Shown piece by piece: positions 8,996 through 17,482 of a stretch of DNA of 64,000 nt. Position 1 is the stretch's first letter; every line of letters starts with the position of its first letter. Source of the DNA: an uncultured Ruminococcus sp. (GTDB lineage: Bacteria; Bacillota; Clostridia; Oscillospirales; Ruminococcaceae); assembly GCA_900539835.1 (NCBI GenBank), contig UQDR01000005.1:54189-118188 (forward strand), read 5' to 3'. Both the position numbers and the translations under genes were made by a program. The notes below the pieces were generated by a model, which ran no database searches, was not told where the DNA came from, and saw only the letters and a program-made list of their open reading frames with translations.

Positions 8996-10420
8996 ATGTT
9001 AGACAGCATCCATGAAGAATGCGGCGTTTTCGGAATTTATTCAAATAAAACCGAGGACGTGGCTTCTCAAACTTATGTAGCACTCTATGCCTTGCAGCAC
9101 CGTGGACAGGAAAGCTGCGGAATAGTCGTAAACGACGACGGAGTTTTAAATCACCATAAAAACCTTGGCCTGGTGAATCAGGTATTTGATAAAGAAACCT
9201 TGGAGAAACTGGGTAAGGGAAATATCTCAATAGGACATGTCAGATATTCCACTACAGGAAACAGTAATGTAACCAATGCTCAGCCGCTGGTTGTAAGACA
9301 TGTAAAAGGTCCGATGGCTATCGCCCATAACGGAAATCTGATAAATGCCCATGAGCTGAGAACCGAATTTGAAAACAAGGGTATGATTTTTCACAGCACA
9401 AATGACACCGAGGCAATTTCCTATACAATAACTCAGGAACGTCTTACCTCACCGTCAATTGAAGCCGCTGTGGAAAAAATGATGTACCGAATAAAAGGTG
9501 CATATTCATTGCTTATCATGTCGCCGAAAAAACTTATTGCTGTAAGAGATCCAAACGGTTTCAGACCCCTTTCTATGGGAAAAACCGATAACGGATATGT
9601 CTTTTCTTCGGAAACATGTGCATTCGACAGCATAGGCGCTAAGTTTGTAAGAGATCTAAAACCCGGCGAAATCGTGGTTGTTGACAAAAACGGACCAAGA
9701 TCTATCGAAACTCATTGCGGAAACAAAGGTGATATCTGCGTCTTTGAGTATGTCTATTTTGCACGTCCGGATTCTGTTATAGAGGGGTCAAGCGTACATA
9801 AAGCAAGACTTCGTGCAGGAAAATATCTTTGGCGTGAACATCCGGTTGACGCAGATATAGTAATCGGAGTACCTGATTCGGGTCTTGACGCAGCTTTGGG
9901 ATTTTCCCTTGAAAGCGGAATACCCTACGGTATTGGTTTTATAAAAAACAGATACATAGGCAGAACCTTTATTCAGCCTACGCAATCCGAAAGAACTAAT
10001 TCGGTGAAAATTAAGCTTAATGCAATTTCAGATACCGTAAAAGATAAACGTGTTGTCATGATAGACGACAGTATTGTAAGAGGCACAACATCTGCAAGAA
10101 TCGTAAAGCTCCTTAGAGATGCCGGAGCAAAGGAAGTTCATGTCAGAATCTCCAGCCCTCCTTTTGTTGCGCCATGCTATTTCGGTACAGATATAGACAG
10201 CAAGGAAAATCTGATTGCTTGTAAAATGAGCAATGAAGAAATCTGTAAATATATCGGTGCTGACAGCTTAGGCTATCTCAGCGTTGACAGCGTTAAAAAG
10301 CTTGCAGGAAATTCAGACTGCAGCTTCTGTGTCGGCTGCTTTACGGAGCAGTATCCGATTGAAGTGCCAAAAGAAATGCCTAAGGATAAATTTGAAAATA
10401 AAATTTCTCATAATAAATAA
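8996..10420 (+). CDS. purF: Amidophosphoribosyltransferase
   Basis: Catalyses the first committed step of purine synthesis, PRPP plus glutamine to phosphoribosylamine. The N-terminal Ntn glutaminase domain starts MLDSIHEECGVFGIY; by analogy with the Bacillus enzyme, an 8-residue propeptide would be removed to expose the catalytic Cys9. The phosphoribosyltransferase domain carries the PRPP loop VVMIDDSIVRGTTS. Cysteines near the C-terminus (DCSFCVGCF) fit the [4Fe-4S] cluster of Bacillus-type PurF. I use the ATG at 8996 because GGAGG lies 8 bases upstream; a TTG two codons earlier is less likely. It yields 474 residues. The stop is 20 bases before purM. Confidence 0.97.
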   Translation: MLDSIHEECGVFGIYSNKTEDVASQTYVALYALQHRGQESCGIVVNDDGVLNHHKNLGLVNQVFDKETLEKLGKGNISIGHVRYSTTGNSNVTNAQPLVVRHVKGPMAIAHNGNLINAHELRTEFENKGMIFHSTNDTEAISYTITQERLTSPSIEAAVEKMMYRIKGAYSLLIMSPKKLIAVRDPNGFRPLSMGKTDNGYVFSSETCAFDSIGAKFVRDLKPGEIVVVDKNGPRSIETHCGNKGDICVFEYVYFARPDSVIEGSSVHKARLRAGKYLWREHPVDADIVIGVPDSGLDAALGFSLESGIPYGIGFIKNRYIGRTFIQPTQSERTNSVKIKLNAISDTVKDKRVVMIDDSIVRGTTSARIVKLLRDAGAKEVHVRISSPPFVAPCYFGTDIDSKENLIACKMSNEEICKYIGADSLGYLSVDSVKKLAGNSDCSFCVGCFTEQYPIEVPKEMPKDKFENKISHNK

Positions 10421-10439
10421 ATTTGAAAGGATATATTTT

Positions 10440-11474
10440 ATGAACAGTTATTCAAACAGCTACAAGGAAGCAGGAGTTGACGTTACTGCCGGATATAAAG
10501 CGGTAGAACTGATGAAACAGCATGTAGCAAAGACTATGACCAGCGGAGTTTTAAGCGGAATCGGCGGTTTCGGCGGCCTCTTTGAACTTGATATGACAGG
10601 AATTACAAAGCCTGTTCTCGTTTCAGGTACTGACGGCGTGGGAACAAAGCTTAAAATTGCATTCCTTATGGACAAGCATGACACAGTCGGTATCGACTGC
10701 GTTGCAATGTGCGTAAACGATATTATATGCTGCGGTGCTAAGCCTCAGTTTTTCCTTGATTATATTGCCGTTGGCAAGAACTATCCGGAAAAGGTTGCCC
10801 AGATAGTTTCAGGCGTTGCAGAAGGCTGTGTTCAGTCAGGCTGTGCTCTTATCGGCGGTGAAACCGCAGAAATGCCGGGATTCTATCCTGTTGACGAATA
10901 TGACCTTGCAGGTTTCTCTGTAGGTGTTGTTGACAAGGATAAGATTTTAAAGCCTGATACACAAAAGGCAGGAGATGTAATGATTGCAATCAAATCAAGC
11001 GGTGTGCATTCAAACGGCTTCTCACTTGTAAGAAAAGTGTTTACAGTAAATGAAGCTAATCTTGCAAGACATTATTCTGATTTGGGTACAACTCTTGGAA
11101 ATGTGCTTCTTACACCGACAAAGATCTATGTAAAAGCTATAATGAGCCTTCTTGATGCAGTGAATGTAAAGGCTATTTCACATATCACAGGCGGCGGCTT
11201 TTATGAGAATATTCCAAGATCTCTTCCAAAGGGACTTGCTGCTAAAATTGAACGCAGTGCAGTTCAGGTTCTGCCTATCTTTGATGTAATTGCAAAGACA
11301 GGCAATATTCCCGAAAGAGATATGTTCAACACATTCAACATGGGTGTTGGTATGACTGTTGTTGTTGACAAGAATGATGCAGACAAGGCTGTTGCGGCTA
11401 TCAATGCAGCAGGTGAAGAAGCATATATTCTCGGTGAGCTTGTTGAATCAGACATGGGTGTAATCATCTGTTAG
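10440..11474 (+). CDS. purM: Phosphoribosylformylglycinamidine cyclo-ligase (AIR synthetase)
   Basis: Closes the imidazole ring of AIR using ATP. The 344-residue protein begins MNSYSNSYKEAGVDVTAGYK, the usual N-terminal pattern, then shows the SGTDGVGTKLKIAF loop, the VNDIICCGAKPQFFLDY segment, the GGETAEMPGFY motif and HITGGGFYENIPR. A GAAAGG ribosome site lies about 9 bases before the ATG at 10440; the frame is open further upstream but those codons overlap purF and are not needed. A repeat element begins directly after the stop codon. Confidence 0.97.
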   Translation: MNSYSNSYKEAGVDVTAGYKAVELMKQHVAKTMTSGVLSGIGGFGGLFELDMTGITKPVLVSGTDGVGTKLKIAFLMDKHDTVGIDCVAMCVNDIICCGAKPQFFLDYIAVGKNYPEKVAQIVSGVAEGCVQSGCALIGGETAEMPGFYPVDEYDLAGFSVGVVDKDKILKPDTQKAGDVMIAIKSSGVHSNGFSLVRKVFTVNEANLARHYSDLGTTLGNVLLTPTKIYVKAIMSLLDAVNVKAISHITGGGFYENIPRSLPKGLAAKIERSAVQVLPIFDVIAKTGNIPERDMFNTFNMGVGMTVVVDKNDADKAVAAINAAGEEAYILGELVESDMGVIIC

Positions 11475-11720
11475 TGTGCTCGACCGCATAGGTCAATACG
11501 TTAATGTTTGATAATAACTTATAATTTGTACCCGCAAAATGGGTAGATTGTATTTCATGCTATCTCTGAAATTTGCGTTAGCAAATTTAGACGGCAACGC
11601 AACAAACTGCGTTACAGACAAATTAAGTGTTGCCGTTGCAGACGGGGCAATACGGACCAGTTCGTGAGAATTTAAAGCTTTGACCTCGCTGTGGTAATAT
11701 TGCATAATCACGAGCTATTA
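11475..11720 (+). repeat. Copy 1 of a modular intergenic repeat family, after purM
   Basis: The 320-base gap between purM and purN begins, right after the stop codon, with GTGCTCGACCGCA, matching the start of copies at 14.8, 17.3 and 22.3 kb. It contains the palindrome AAATTTGCGTTAGCAAATTT, then a stretch around ACGGCAACG and TGTTGCCGTTGC that recurs nearly base for base in the 22 kb copy. The segment GACGGGGCAATACGGACCAG and TTTGACCTCGCTGTGGTAA follow. It is more GC-rich than its surroundings. Short open frames inside it look accidental. The remainder up to purN (11721-11795) is AT-rich leader sequence. Confidence 0.8.
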
Positions 11721-11795
11721 TAAACTGATTTTAATTTATATGCGGGCATCTTTTGATGTCTGCATTCTGTATATTTGAAAACGAGGTGAACAACC

Positions 11796-12434
11796 ATGAA
11801 GAATATATGCGTATTGGTTTCCGGCGGAGGAACCAATCTTCAGGCGCTTATTGACGCCGAAAAAAACGGCATAATCAAGGACGGAAAAATCACTTGCGTT
11901 ATCTCATCTAAAGAGGGCGCTTATGCCCTTGAAAGAGCAAAACAAAACGGGATTTCCACCAGAGTGATCCCAAGAAAAGAATATGCTGACGTTGCCGCTT
12001 ATACAAAAGCCATGACTGACGCACTTATTGAAGAAAAAGCTGACCTTGTGGTTTATGCAGGCTTTATGACTATTCTTGATGAACAGATCGTAAAAGCATT
12101 TCCATATAAAATGATGAACGTCCACCCTGCTCTTATCCCAAGCTTCTGCGGAAAAGGCTTTTATGGACTTCATGTACACGAAGCCGTATTGGAAAGCGGT
12201 GTTAAGCTGACGGGCGCAACTGTTCACTTTGTAACTGAAGTTTGTGACGGTGGTCCTATAATCATGCAAAGGTCTGTTGCTGTGGAAAACGGCGACGATC
12301 CTGAAACTTTACAGAGAAGAGTGATGGAACAGGCTGAATGGAAGATACTCCCCGAAGCTGTTTCACTGTTTTGTCAGGACAGGATCTCTATTGTGGACGG
12401 CAAGGCTTATGTTGATTTAGAGGAAGATCAATAA
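11796..12434 (+). CDS. purN: Phosphoribosylglycinamide formyltransferase (folate-dependent)
   Basis: Transfers a formyl group from 10-formyl-THF to GAR. The 212-residue protein has the N-terminal phosphate loop SGGGTNLQALIDA, the folate-site segment with the catalytic Asn and His in MMNVHPALIPSF, and the catalytic Asp region HFVTEVCDGGPII. Length and order match the family. The ribosome site GAGGTG is 7 bases upstream. It is the only gene of the purine run separated from its predecessor by a repeat element, so it may depend partly on read-through or a local promoter. Confidence 0.96.
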   Translation: MKNICVLVSGGGTNLQALIDAEKNGIIKDGKITCVISSKEGAYALERAKQNGISTRVIPRKEYADVAAYTKAMTDALIEEKADLVVYAGFMTILDEQIVKAFPYKMMNVHPALIPSFCGKGFYGLHVHEAVLESGVKLTGATVHFVTEVCDGGPIIMQRSVAVENGDDPETLQRRVMEQAEWKILPEAVSLFCQDRISIVDGKAYVDLEEDQ

Positions 12435-12471
12435 TAACGAAAACAGAGTAAATCTGACAGGAGGTAAAAAT

Positions 12472-13188
12472 ATGAAGACATTAAATATCTATGATGAATT
12501 AAAAGGCAATGATTATCCCGGAAGAGGAATCATTATCGGCAAATCCGAGGACGGAAAAAACGCTGTTACTGCATATTTTATTATGGGAAGAAGCGTAAAT
12601 TCAAGAAACAGAGTTTTCACAGAAACTGCTGACGGAATCAAAACCGAAGCCGCTGACCCAAGCAAGCTCACTGACCCGCATCTTATTATCTACTCCCCTG
12701 TTCGTGTTTTAGGAAATAAGACTATTGTTACCAACGGCGATCAGACAGACACAATTTATGAGCTTATGGACAAACAGCAGACATTTGAACAGGCTCTCCG
12801 CACTCGTGAATACGAAGATGATGCTCCTAACTATACTCCTCGTATTTCAGGTATAATGCATATTGAGGACGGCAACTATAACTACGCAATGTCAATTCTT
12901 AAATCAGCTGACGGAAATCCTGACTGCACAGAAAGATTTACATATACTTATACAAATCCGCTCAACGGTATGGGACACTTTATCCACACATATATGGGCG
13001 ACGGAAATCCACTGCCAAGCTTTGAGGGCGAGCCTAAGAAGGTAGAAATTCCAAATGACATTGAGGAATTTACAGCTAAGCTTTGGGATAGCCTTAATGA
13101 AGACAACAAGGTTTCACTTTTTGTAAGATACATTGATATTGAAACCGGCAAGGCTGTTTCTAAGATTGTAAATAAGTATACAAAATAA
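12472..13188 (+). CDS. purO: PurO-type IMP cyclohydrolase
   Basis: Probably closes FAICAR to IMP, the last step of the purine pathway. The 238-residue protein does not resemble the MGS-like cyclohydrolase domain of PurH. Instead it looks like the archaeal-type IMP cyclohydrolase family (PurO) as found in some Clostridia: an N-terminal YPGRGIIIGKSEDGK, then AYFIMGRSVNSRNRVF, and a later PNYTPRISGIM segment. Its position supports this, because it sits between purN and a transformylase that lacks a cyclohydrolase domain. AGGAGG lies about 7 bases before the ATG. The family call is from memory of motifs, so moderately sure; the pathway role is inferred from context. Confidence 0.8.
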   Translation: MKTLNIYDELKGNDYPGRGIIIGKSEDGKNAVTAYFIMGRSVNSRNRVFTETADGIKTEAADPSKLTDPHLIIYSPVRVLGNKTIVTNGDQTDTIYELMDKQQTFEQALRTREYEDDAPNYTPRISGIMHIEDGNYNYAMSILKSADGNPDCTERFTYTYTNPLNGMGHFIHTYMGDGNPLPSFEGEPKKVEIPNDIEEFTAKLWDSLNEDNKVSLFVRYIDIETGKAVSKIVNKYTK

Positions 13189-13191
13189 TAT

Positions 13192-13539
13192 ATGATACAC
13201 CATATGAATCTTAATCCAAATCCTTTTAAGGCTATAAGCGAAGGCAGAAAAACTATTGAAATGCGACTGTTTGATGAAAAGCGAAGACTTATAAACGTTG
13301 GCGATCAAATAGTTTTTACGAATATTGACAACGAGAGTCAAAAAATTACTGTAAAGGTAATCGGTCTTCATACATTTGATTCATTTGACGAGCTTTATAA
13401 AAATCTACCGTTGCTTAAATGCGGATACACCAAAGAAAATATTCATAATTCAAAACCTGAGGATATGGAATTATATTATTCTCCTGAAAAGCAAAAGCTT
13501 TATGGAGTACTTGGAATTGAAATAACACTTAATAATTAA
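13192..13539 (+). CDS. ASCH/PUA-like domain protein
   Basis: A 115-residue protein with the ASCH pattern: an N-terminal MNLNPNPFKAISEGRKTIEM helix-turn with Lys and Glu typical of the fold, then LFDEKRRLINVGDQIVFTN and repeated beta-strand patterns. ASCH proteins are thought to bind RNA or modified nucleosides, and some hydrolyse N4-acetylcytidine. It starts 3 bases after the purO-like stop with no recognisable ribosome site, which suggests translational coupling; the fourth codon after the first (MNLNPN) is an alternative start. The role in a purine operon is unknown; a nucleoside salvage or RNA-binding function is conceivable but not shown. Confidence 0.8.
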   Translation: MIHHMNLNPNPFKAISEGRKTIEMRLFDEKRRLINVGDQIVFTNIDNESQKITVKVIGLHTFDSFDELYKNLPLLKCGYTKENIHNSKPEDMELYYSPEKQKLYGVLGIEITLNN

Positions 13540-13542
13540 TTG

Positions 13543-13570
13543 TGCATTCTGCATTGAGCATTGTGCATTG
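13543..13570 (+). repeat. Four tandem heptamers (TGCATTG type)
   Basis: Four consecutive 7-base units read TGCATTC, TGCATTG, AGCATTG and TGCATTG. They fill the short gap between the ASCH gene and the ribosome site of the next gene. Such slippage-prone units can change spacer length between relatives. Confidence 0.8.
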
Positions 13571-13588
13571 AATAAGGAGGAAAAAAAC

Positions 13589-14770
13589 ATGGCAAATGAA
13601 ATGCTTTTAAAGTACGGCTGTAACCCAAACCAGAAGCCGTCAAGAGTTTTTATGGAGGACGGCAAAGACCTTCCTATCACAGTTTTAAACGGAAAGCCCG
13701 GATATATCAATCTGCTTGACGCATTTAACGGCTGGCAGCTTGTAAGAGAGCTTAAAAAGGCAACAGGAATGCCTGCTGCAACATCATTTAAGCACGTATC
13801 CCCTGCCGGTGCGGCAATCGGCAGACCTCTTTCAGAAACAGAAGCTAAAATTTATTTTGTAAACGATTTAGGCGAGCTTTCACCTTTGGCTTGCGCTTAT
13901 GCAAGAGCAAGAGGTGCAGACAGAATGTCATCATACGGTGATTTTATCGCTTTGTCTGACGAATGTGATGCTTGCACAGCTAAGATGATCCAACGTGAAG
14001 TTTCCGACGGAATAATTGCTCCCGGATATACTGACGAAGCATTGGAAATCTTAAAATCAAAGAGAAAAGGCACATATAACATAATTCAGATTGATGAAAA
14101 CTATGTACCTGCTGAAATTGAAAGAAAACAGGTTTTCGGTGTAACCTTTGAGCAAGGAAGAAATGAGCTTGACATCAACAACGAGCTTCTTTCAAATATC
14201 GTTACTGACAACAAGGATATTCCGCAGGATAAAAAAGATGATTTGCTTATTTCCCTTATTACATTGAAATACACTCAGTCAAACAGTGTTTGCTATGTAA
14301 AGGACGGTCAGGCAATCGGTATCGGCGCAGGTCAGCAGTCAAGAATTCACTGCACAAGACTTGCAGGAAACAAGGCTGACATCTGGTGGCTCAGACAGCA
14401 TCCAAAGGTATTGGGACTTCAGTTTGTTGACAACATTCGCCGTCCTGACAGAGATAATGCTATTGACGTTTATATTTCTGATGAATACATGGATGTTCTT
14501 GCTGACGGTGCATGGGAAAATATTTTCAAGGTTAAGCCTGAAGTTTTCACTAAGGAAGAGCAAAAAGAATGGCTTGAAAAGAACACAGACGTATGTCTTG
14601 GTTCTGACGCATTCTTCCCCTTTGGCGACAACATTGAACGTGCTAAAAAGAGCGGTGTAAAATATATTGCAGAGCCGGGCGGATCAATTCGTGACGACCA
14701 TGTTATCATGACCTGCAACAAGTACAACATGGCAATGGCATTCACAGGAATCAGACTTTTCCACCACTAA
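13589..14770 (+). CDS. purH: Stand-alone AICAR transformylase (PurH without the IMP cyclohydrolase domain)
   Basis: Formylates AICAR to FAICAR using 10-formyl-THF. The 393-residue protein starts MANEMLLKYGCNPNQKPSRV, equivalent to the middle of a bifunctional PurH, and keeps the transformylase motifs SFKHVSPAGAAIG (catalytic Lys-His), SYGDFIALSD, IGAGQQSRIHCTRLA and DAFFPFGDNIERA. The normal N-terminal MGS cyclohydrolase domain of about 200 residues is absent, so a partner is required; the PurO-type protein two genes upstream fits. The start is the ATG at 13589 with AGGAGG 7 bases upstream; an in-frame TTG further up would include the ribosome site itself and is rejected. Confidence 0.93.
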   Translation: MANEMLLKYGCNPNQKPSRVFMEDGKDLPITVLNGKPGYINLLDAFNGWQLVRELKKATGMPAATSFKHVSPAGAAIGRPLSETEAKIYFVNDLGELSPLACAYARARGADRMSSYGDFIALSDECDACTAKMIQREVSDGIIAPGYTDEALEILKSKRKGTYNIIQIDENYVPAEIERKQVFGVTFEQGRNELDINNELLSNIVTDNKDIPQDKKDDLLISLITLKYTQSNSVCYVKDGQAIGIGAGQQSRIHCTRLAGNKADIWWLRQHPKVLGLQFVDNIRRPDRDNAIDVYISDEYMDVLADGAWENIFKVKPEVFTKEEQKEWLEKNTDVCLGSDAFFPFGDNIERAKKSGVKYIAEPGGSIRDDHVIMTCNKYNMAMAFTGIRLFHH

Positions 14771-15150
14771 GTGCTCGGCCGCACGGGGTCTTAGCGCAGA
14801 CGTCGCATGTCACAGTATATGTTCGTGAAGAATTAAAGTTTTGACCCCGCTATGGTAAGTTTGCAAAATTGACGCAGGGGTCAGCTTTACGTCGACCCGT
14901 GTGCTTGGTGGTAAGTTGCAAGATTCGTGTAGGGGTGCAACTCAGCATGGCTGAGTTTGTCCTCGACAGCCCGCCAGTGTAGGGGGTGCAACTCAGCGTA
15001 GCTGATTTTGTCCTCGACGTCCCGACCTTAACGCATACTGTGGTGGGTTTACAAAATAGATTTATATACAAAAATGGGCGTGCCCCTGCACCAATGCACG
15101 ATATTAGTTCGTGGCAATTTACAGTTTGACCTCTCTGCGATAAATTTGTT
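14771..15150 (+). repeat. Copy 2 of the modular intergenic repeat family
   Basis: Begins immediately after the transformylase stop codon with GTGCTCGGCCGCACGGGGTC, then a TTAGCGCAGACG box. It contains TTTTGACCCCGCTATGGTAA, a CAGGGGTCAGCTTTACGTCG box, two GTAGGGGxTGCAACTCAGC units each followed by GTCCTCGAC, and a final degenerate TTTGACCTCTCTGCGATAA. This is the longest plus-oriented copy. No credible coding frame lies within it. The remaining bases up to 15195 carry the ribosome site of the next gene. Confidence 0.85.
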
Positions 15151-15195
15151 AAGAGGTTGTATACAAAATGGACGTTAATTGGAGGTTTAAATAAT

Positions 15196-15570
15196 ATGCT
15201 TATATCTGATTTTTATCCTCAGCTTGAATCATTTATAATGTCCATGAAAGGCGTAGAAAAGGATTTCAAGGCTGAATGGGGCTGGGATAGATTTATGATT
15301 CGCGGCAAAATGTTCTGCGCTTTTTGTTCGGACGGCAATCCTGATGCATTAATAACAGTTAAATGTGAGCCTGATTTCAATCTTTTTATCAGAGAACAAT
15401 ACAAAGACACCATAATTGAAGGCTATTATATGAACAAAGTTCACTGGAACTCAATTAAACCCGACAAGGAAGTACCATATGAGCTGGTACAGGAAATGTG
15501 TCAAAGAGGTTATAATTTAATTCTTCACTCATTTTCCAAAAAAGCACAGAAAGAAATAGCAGATATCTAA
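15196..15570 (+). CDS. YjbR/MmcQ family protein
   Basis: A 124-residue protein resembling the YjbR/CyaY-like family (also called MmcQ), which folds like type II secretion or double-wing DNA-binding domains and has no firmly established function. Visible pattern: MKGVEKDFKAEWGWDRFMIR, the ALITVKCEPDFNLFIREQY strand-turn and the C-terminal LVQEMCQRGYNLILHSFSKK helix. The ATG at 15196 has GGAGG about 10 bases upstream; a longer frame starting at 15157 has no ribosome site and runs through repeat sequence. It lies 15 bases before purD, so it belongs to the purine transcript by position. Confidence 0.8.
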   Translation: MLISDFYPQLESFIMSMKGVEKDFKAEWGWDRFMIRGKMFCAFCSDGNPDALITVKCEPDFNLFIREQYKDTIIEGYYMNKVHWNSIKPDKEVPYELVQEMCQRGYNLILHSFSKKAQKEIADI

Positions 15571-15585
15571 AACGGAGGTTTTTAT

Positions 15586-16941
15586 ATGAATATTTTAGTT
15601 GTAGGCGGAGGCGGACGTGAACATGCAATTATCATGAAATTAGCCGAATCCCCAAAGGTCGACAAGCTTTACTGCACCCCCGGAAACGGCGGAATTTCAC
15701 GCTATGCAGAATGCTTTGATATATCGGCTACTGATATTGAAGGTGTTGTTGCTCTTGCAAAGGAATTAAAGCCTGACATGGTTGTGGTTGCGCCTGATGA
15801 TCCGCTGGTTTTAGGAATGGTTGACGCTTTACAGGCTGAGGGCTTTATGACTTTTGGACCTAAAAAAGACGCTGCTATTATTGAAGGCTCAAAGGTTTTC
15901 TCCAAAGAGCTTATGAAAAAATACAACATTCCTACTGCAAAATACGAAGTTTTCACCGACAGCGAATCTGCTATTGCTTACCTGAAAGAGCAGAACACTT
16001 ATCCCGCTGTTATCAAAGCTGACGGACTGGCTCTCGGAAAGGGTGTAATTCTTGCACAAAATCAAGAAGAAGCTGTTTCCGCTGTTAAGTCAATGATCGA
16101 TGACAAGCAGTTTGGTGAAAGCAGTTCCACTGTTGTTATCGAAGAATTTCTTACAGGACCTGAGGTTTCTGTACTTTCATTCACTGACGGCAAGACGCTT
16201 GTGCCTATGATTTCATCAATGGATCACAAGAGAGCTTATGACAATGATGAAGGTTTAAACACAGGCGGAATGGGCACGGTTGCACCGAACCCATACTACA
16301 CAGATGAGATCGCCAAGGAATGCATGGAAAAGATTTTCCTGCCCACAATGGAGGCTATGAACGCAGAAGGCAGAACTTTTGAAGGCTGCTTATATTTCGG
16401 GTTAATGCTTACTCCAAATGGACCAAAGGTTATTGAATACAACTGTCGTTTTGGTGACCCTGAAACACAGGTTGTTCTTCCGATGCTGGAAGGTGATCTT
16501 TGCGAAATTTTTGAGGCAATTTACAATCACAAGCTTTCAGAGGTAAAAATCGGCTGGAAATCGGGTTACTGCTCATGTGTAGTTATGGCAAGCGGAGGAT
16601 ATCCTCTTTCTTATCCAAAGGGCATTGAAATGCACGGCATGGACGACAAGGGACAGGTTGAAAACGCATTTGTATACCATGCCGGAACAAAATATAACGA
16701 CGGAAAATTCCTGACAAACGGAGGTCGTGTTCTCGGTGTGACATGCAATGCTATAACATTACAGGGAGCTTTGGACAAGTCATATGAAGCTGTGTCAAAA
16801 ATCAGCTTTGAGGGTGCACATTTCAGAAAAGACATTGGACAGAGGGCTTTGAAAGCTATTCCGAGCGATCCTCTTGACCTTGAATACAAAGAGGACATGG
16901 AGGATTACATTGAAGAAAATGGGGTTTATCTAAGACAATAA
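15586..16941 (+). CDS. purD: Phosphoribosylamine-glycine ligase (GAR synthetase)
   Basis: Joins phosphoribosylamine and glycine with ATP. The 451-residue ATP-grasp protein opens with MNILVVGGGGREHAIIMKLA, the N-terminal signature, and later has AVIKADGLALGKGVILAQ (ATP-binding), EEFLTGPEVSVLSF, GLNTGGMGTVAPNPYY and the signature VIEYNCRFGDPETQVVLPML with metal-binding residues. At about 451 residues it is slightly longer than the common 420-430. The start has GGAGG 7 bases upstream. It is the last gene of the purine run and a terminator follows 20 bases later. Confidence 0.97.
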   Translation: MNILVVGGGGREHAIIMKLAESPKVDKLYCTPGNGGISRYAECFDISATDIEGVVALAKELKPDMVVVAPDDPLVLGMVDALQAEGFMTFGPKKDAAIIEGSKVFSKELMKKYNIPTAKYEVFTDSESAIAYLKEQNTYPAVIKADGLALGKGVILAQNQEEAVSAVKSMIDDKQFGESSSTVVIEEFLTGPEVSVLSFTDGKTLVPMISSMDHKRAYDNDEGLNTGGMGTVAPNPYYTDEIAKECMEKIFLPTMEAMNAEGRTFEGCLYFGLMLTPNGPKVIEYNCRFGDPETQVVLPMLEGDLCEIFEAIYNHKLSEVKIGWKSGYCSCVVMASGGYPLSYPKGIEMHGMDDKGQVENAFVYHAGTKYNDGKFLTNGGRVLGVTCNAITLQGALDKSYEAVSKISFEGAHFRKDIGQRALKAIPSDPLDLEYKEDMEDYIEENGVYLRQ

Positions 16942-16961
16942 ACTAAATTAAATTGTACGTT

Positions 16962-16997
16962 ATAGGGGTAATCTTAAGGTTGCTCCTATTTTTTTAT
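16962..16997 (+). terminator. Terminator of the purine operon after purD
   Basis: ATAGGgGTAA (16962-16971) pairs with TTGCtCCTAT (16980-16989) and is followed by seven T. It lies 20 bases after the purD stop. Confidence 0.85.
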
Positions 16998-17004
16998 TTT
17001 AGGT

Positions 17005-17290
17005 TATCAATTGAACCGACGCCGTCTGCGCTAAGACCGGGACGTCAAGGACAAACTTTAACATGAAAACGGGACGTCGAGGACGCCGTCCCCTACTGCG
17101 CTGAGAGTTGTGTCCCCTACATAAATCTTGCAACTTACCTCAGAATATACGGGGCGACGTAAAGCCGACCCCTACACTGATTTTGAAAACTTACCACAGC
17201 GAGGTCAAACTATAAATTATCACAAACCGATATCGTGACAAGCGCCGTCTGCGCTAAGACCCCGTGCGGCTGAGTACCCCCTTCACTTAT
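17005..17290 (-). repeat. Copy 3 of the modular intergenic repeat family, between purD and ychF
   Basis: Read on the minus strand it starts near 17285 with the TACTCAGCCGCACGGGGTC box, TTAGCGCAGACGGCG, a GATATCGGTTTGTGATAATT segment, TTTGACCTCGCTGTGGTAA, GTAGGGGTCGGCTTTACGTC, and ends with GGGGACGGCGTCCTCGACGT and a second TTAGCGCAGACGGCGTCGG box. It thus carries the same boxes in the same order as copy 2 but inverted, with its head facing ychF. Sequence between 17291 and 17407 shows no gene. Confidence 0.85.
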
Positions 17291-17407
17291 AGCCTCATTT
17301 AAGGCTTTTTTGCACGCAAACGTGCAACTATGAACGAAATATGAAATTAAGTTTGTAGACTTGCATAATTTTAAATATCAGAATTTGTGTAAAACTAACA
17401 AAGATAT

Positions 17408-17446
17408 TAAAAAAGGGCCGACCAATGGTCGTCCCTGATTTTTTAC
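17408..17446 (-). terminator. Terminator downstream of ychF
   Basis: AGGGcCGACC (17414-17423) and GGTCGtCCCT (17427-17436) form a 9-bp stem with one mismatch and a three-base loop, flanked by T-runs on both strands. It lies about 37 bases beyond the ychF stop and could also act on the plus strand. Confidence 0.8.
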
Positions 17447-17482
17447 TCTTAGTCTTAATTTATTTGTACGTTTTTTTGGACA

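Noticed and set aside
11493..11711. Antisense open frame within the purM-purN gap
   Set aside because: It is formed by repeat sequence (copy 1). A similar accidental frame is seen in copy 4 (21855-22067), so it reflects the repeat, not a gene.
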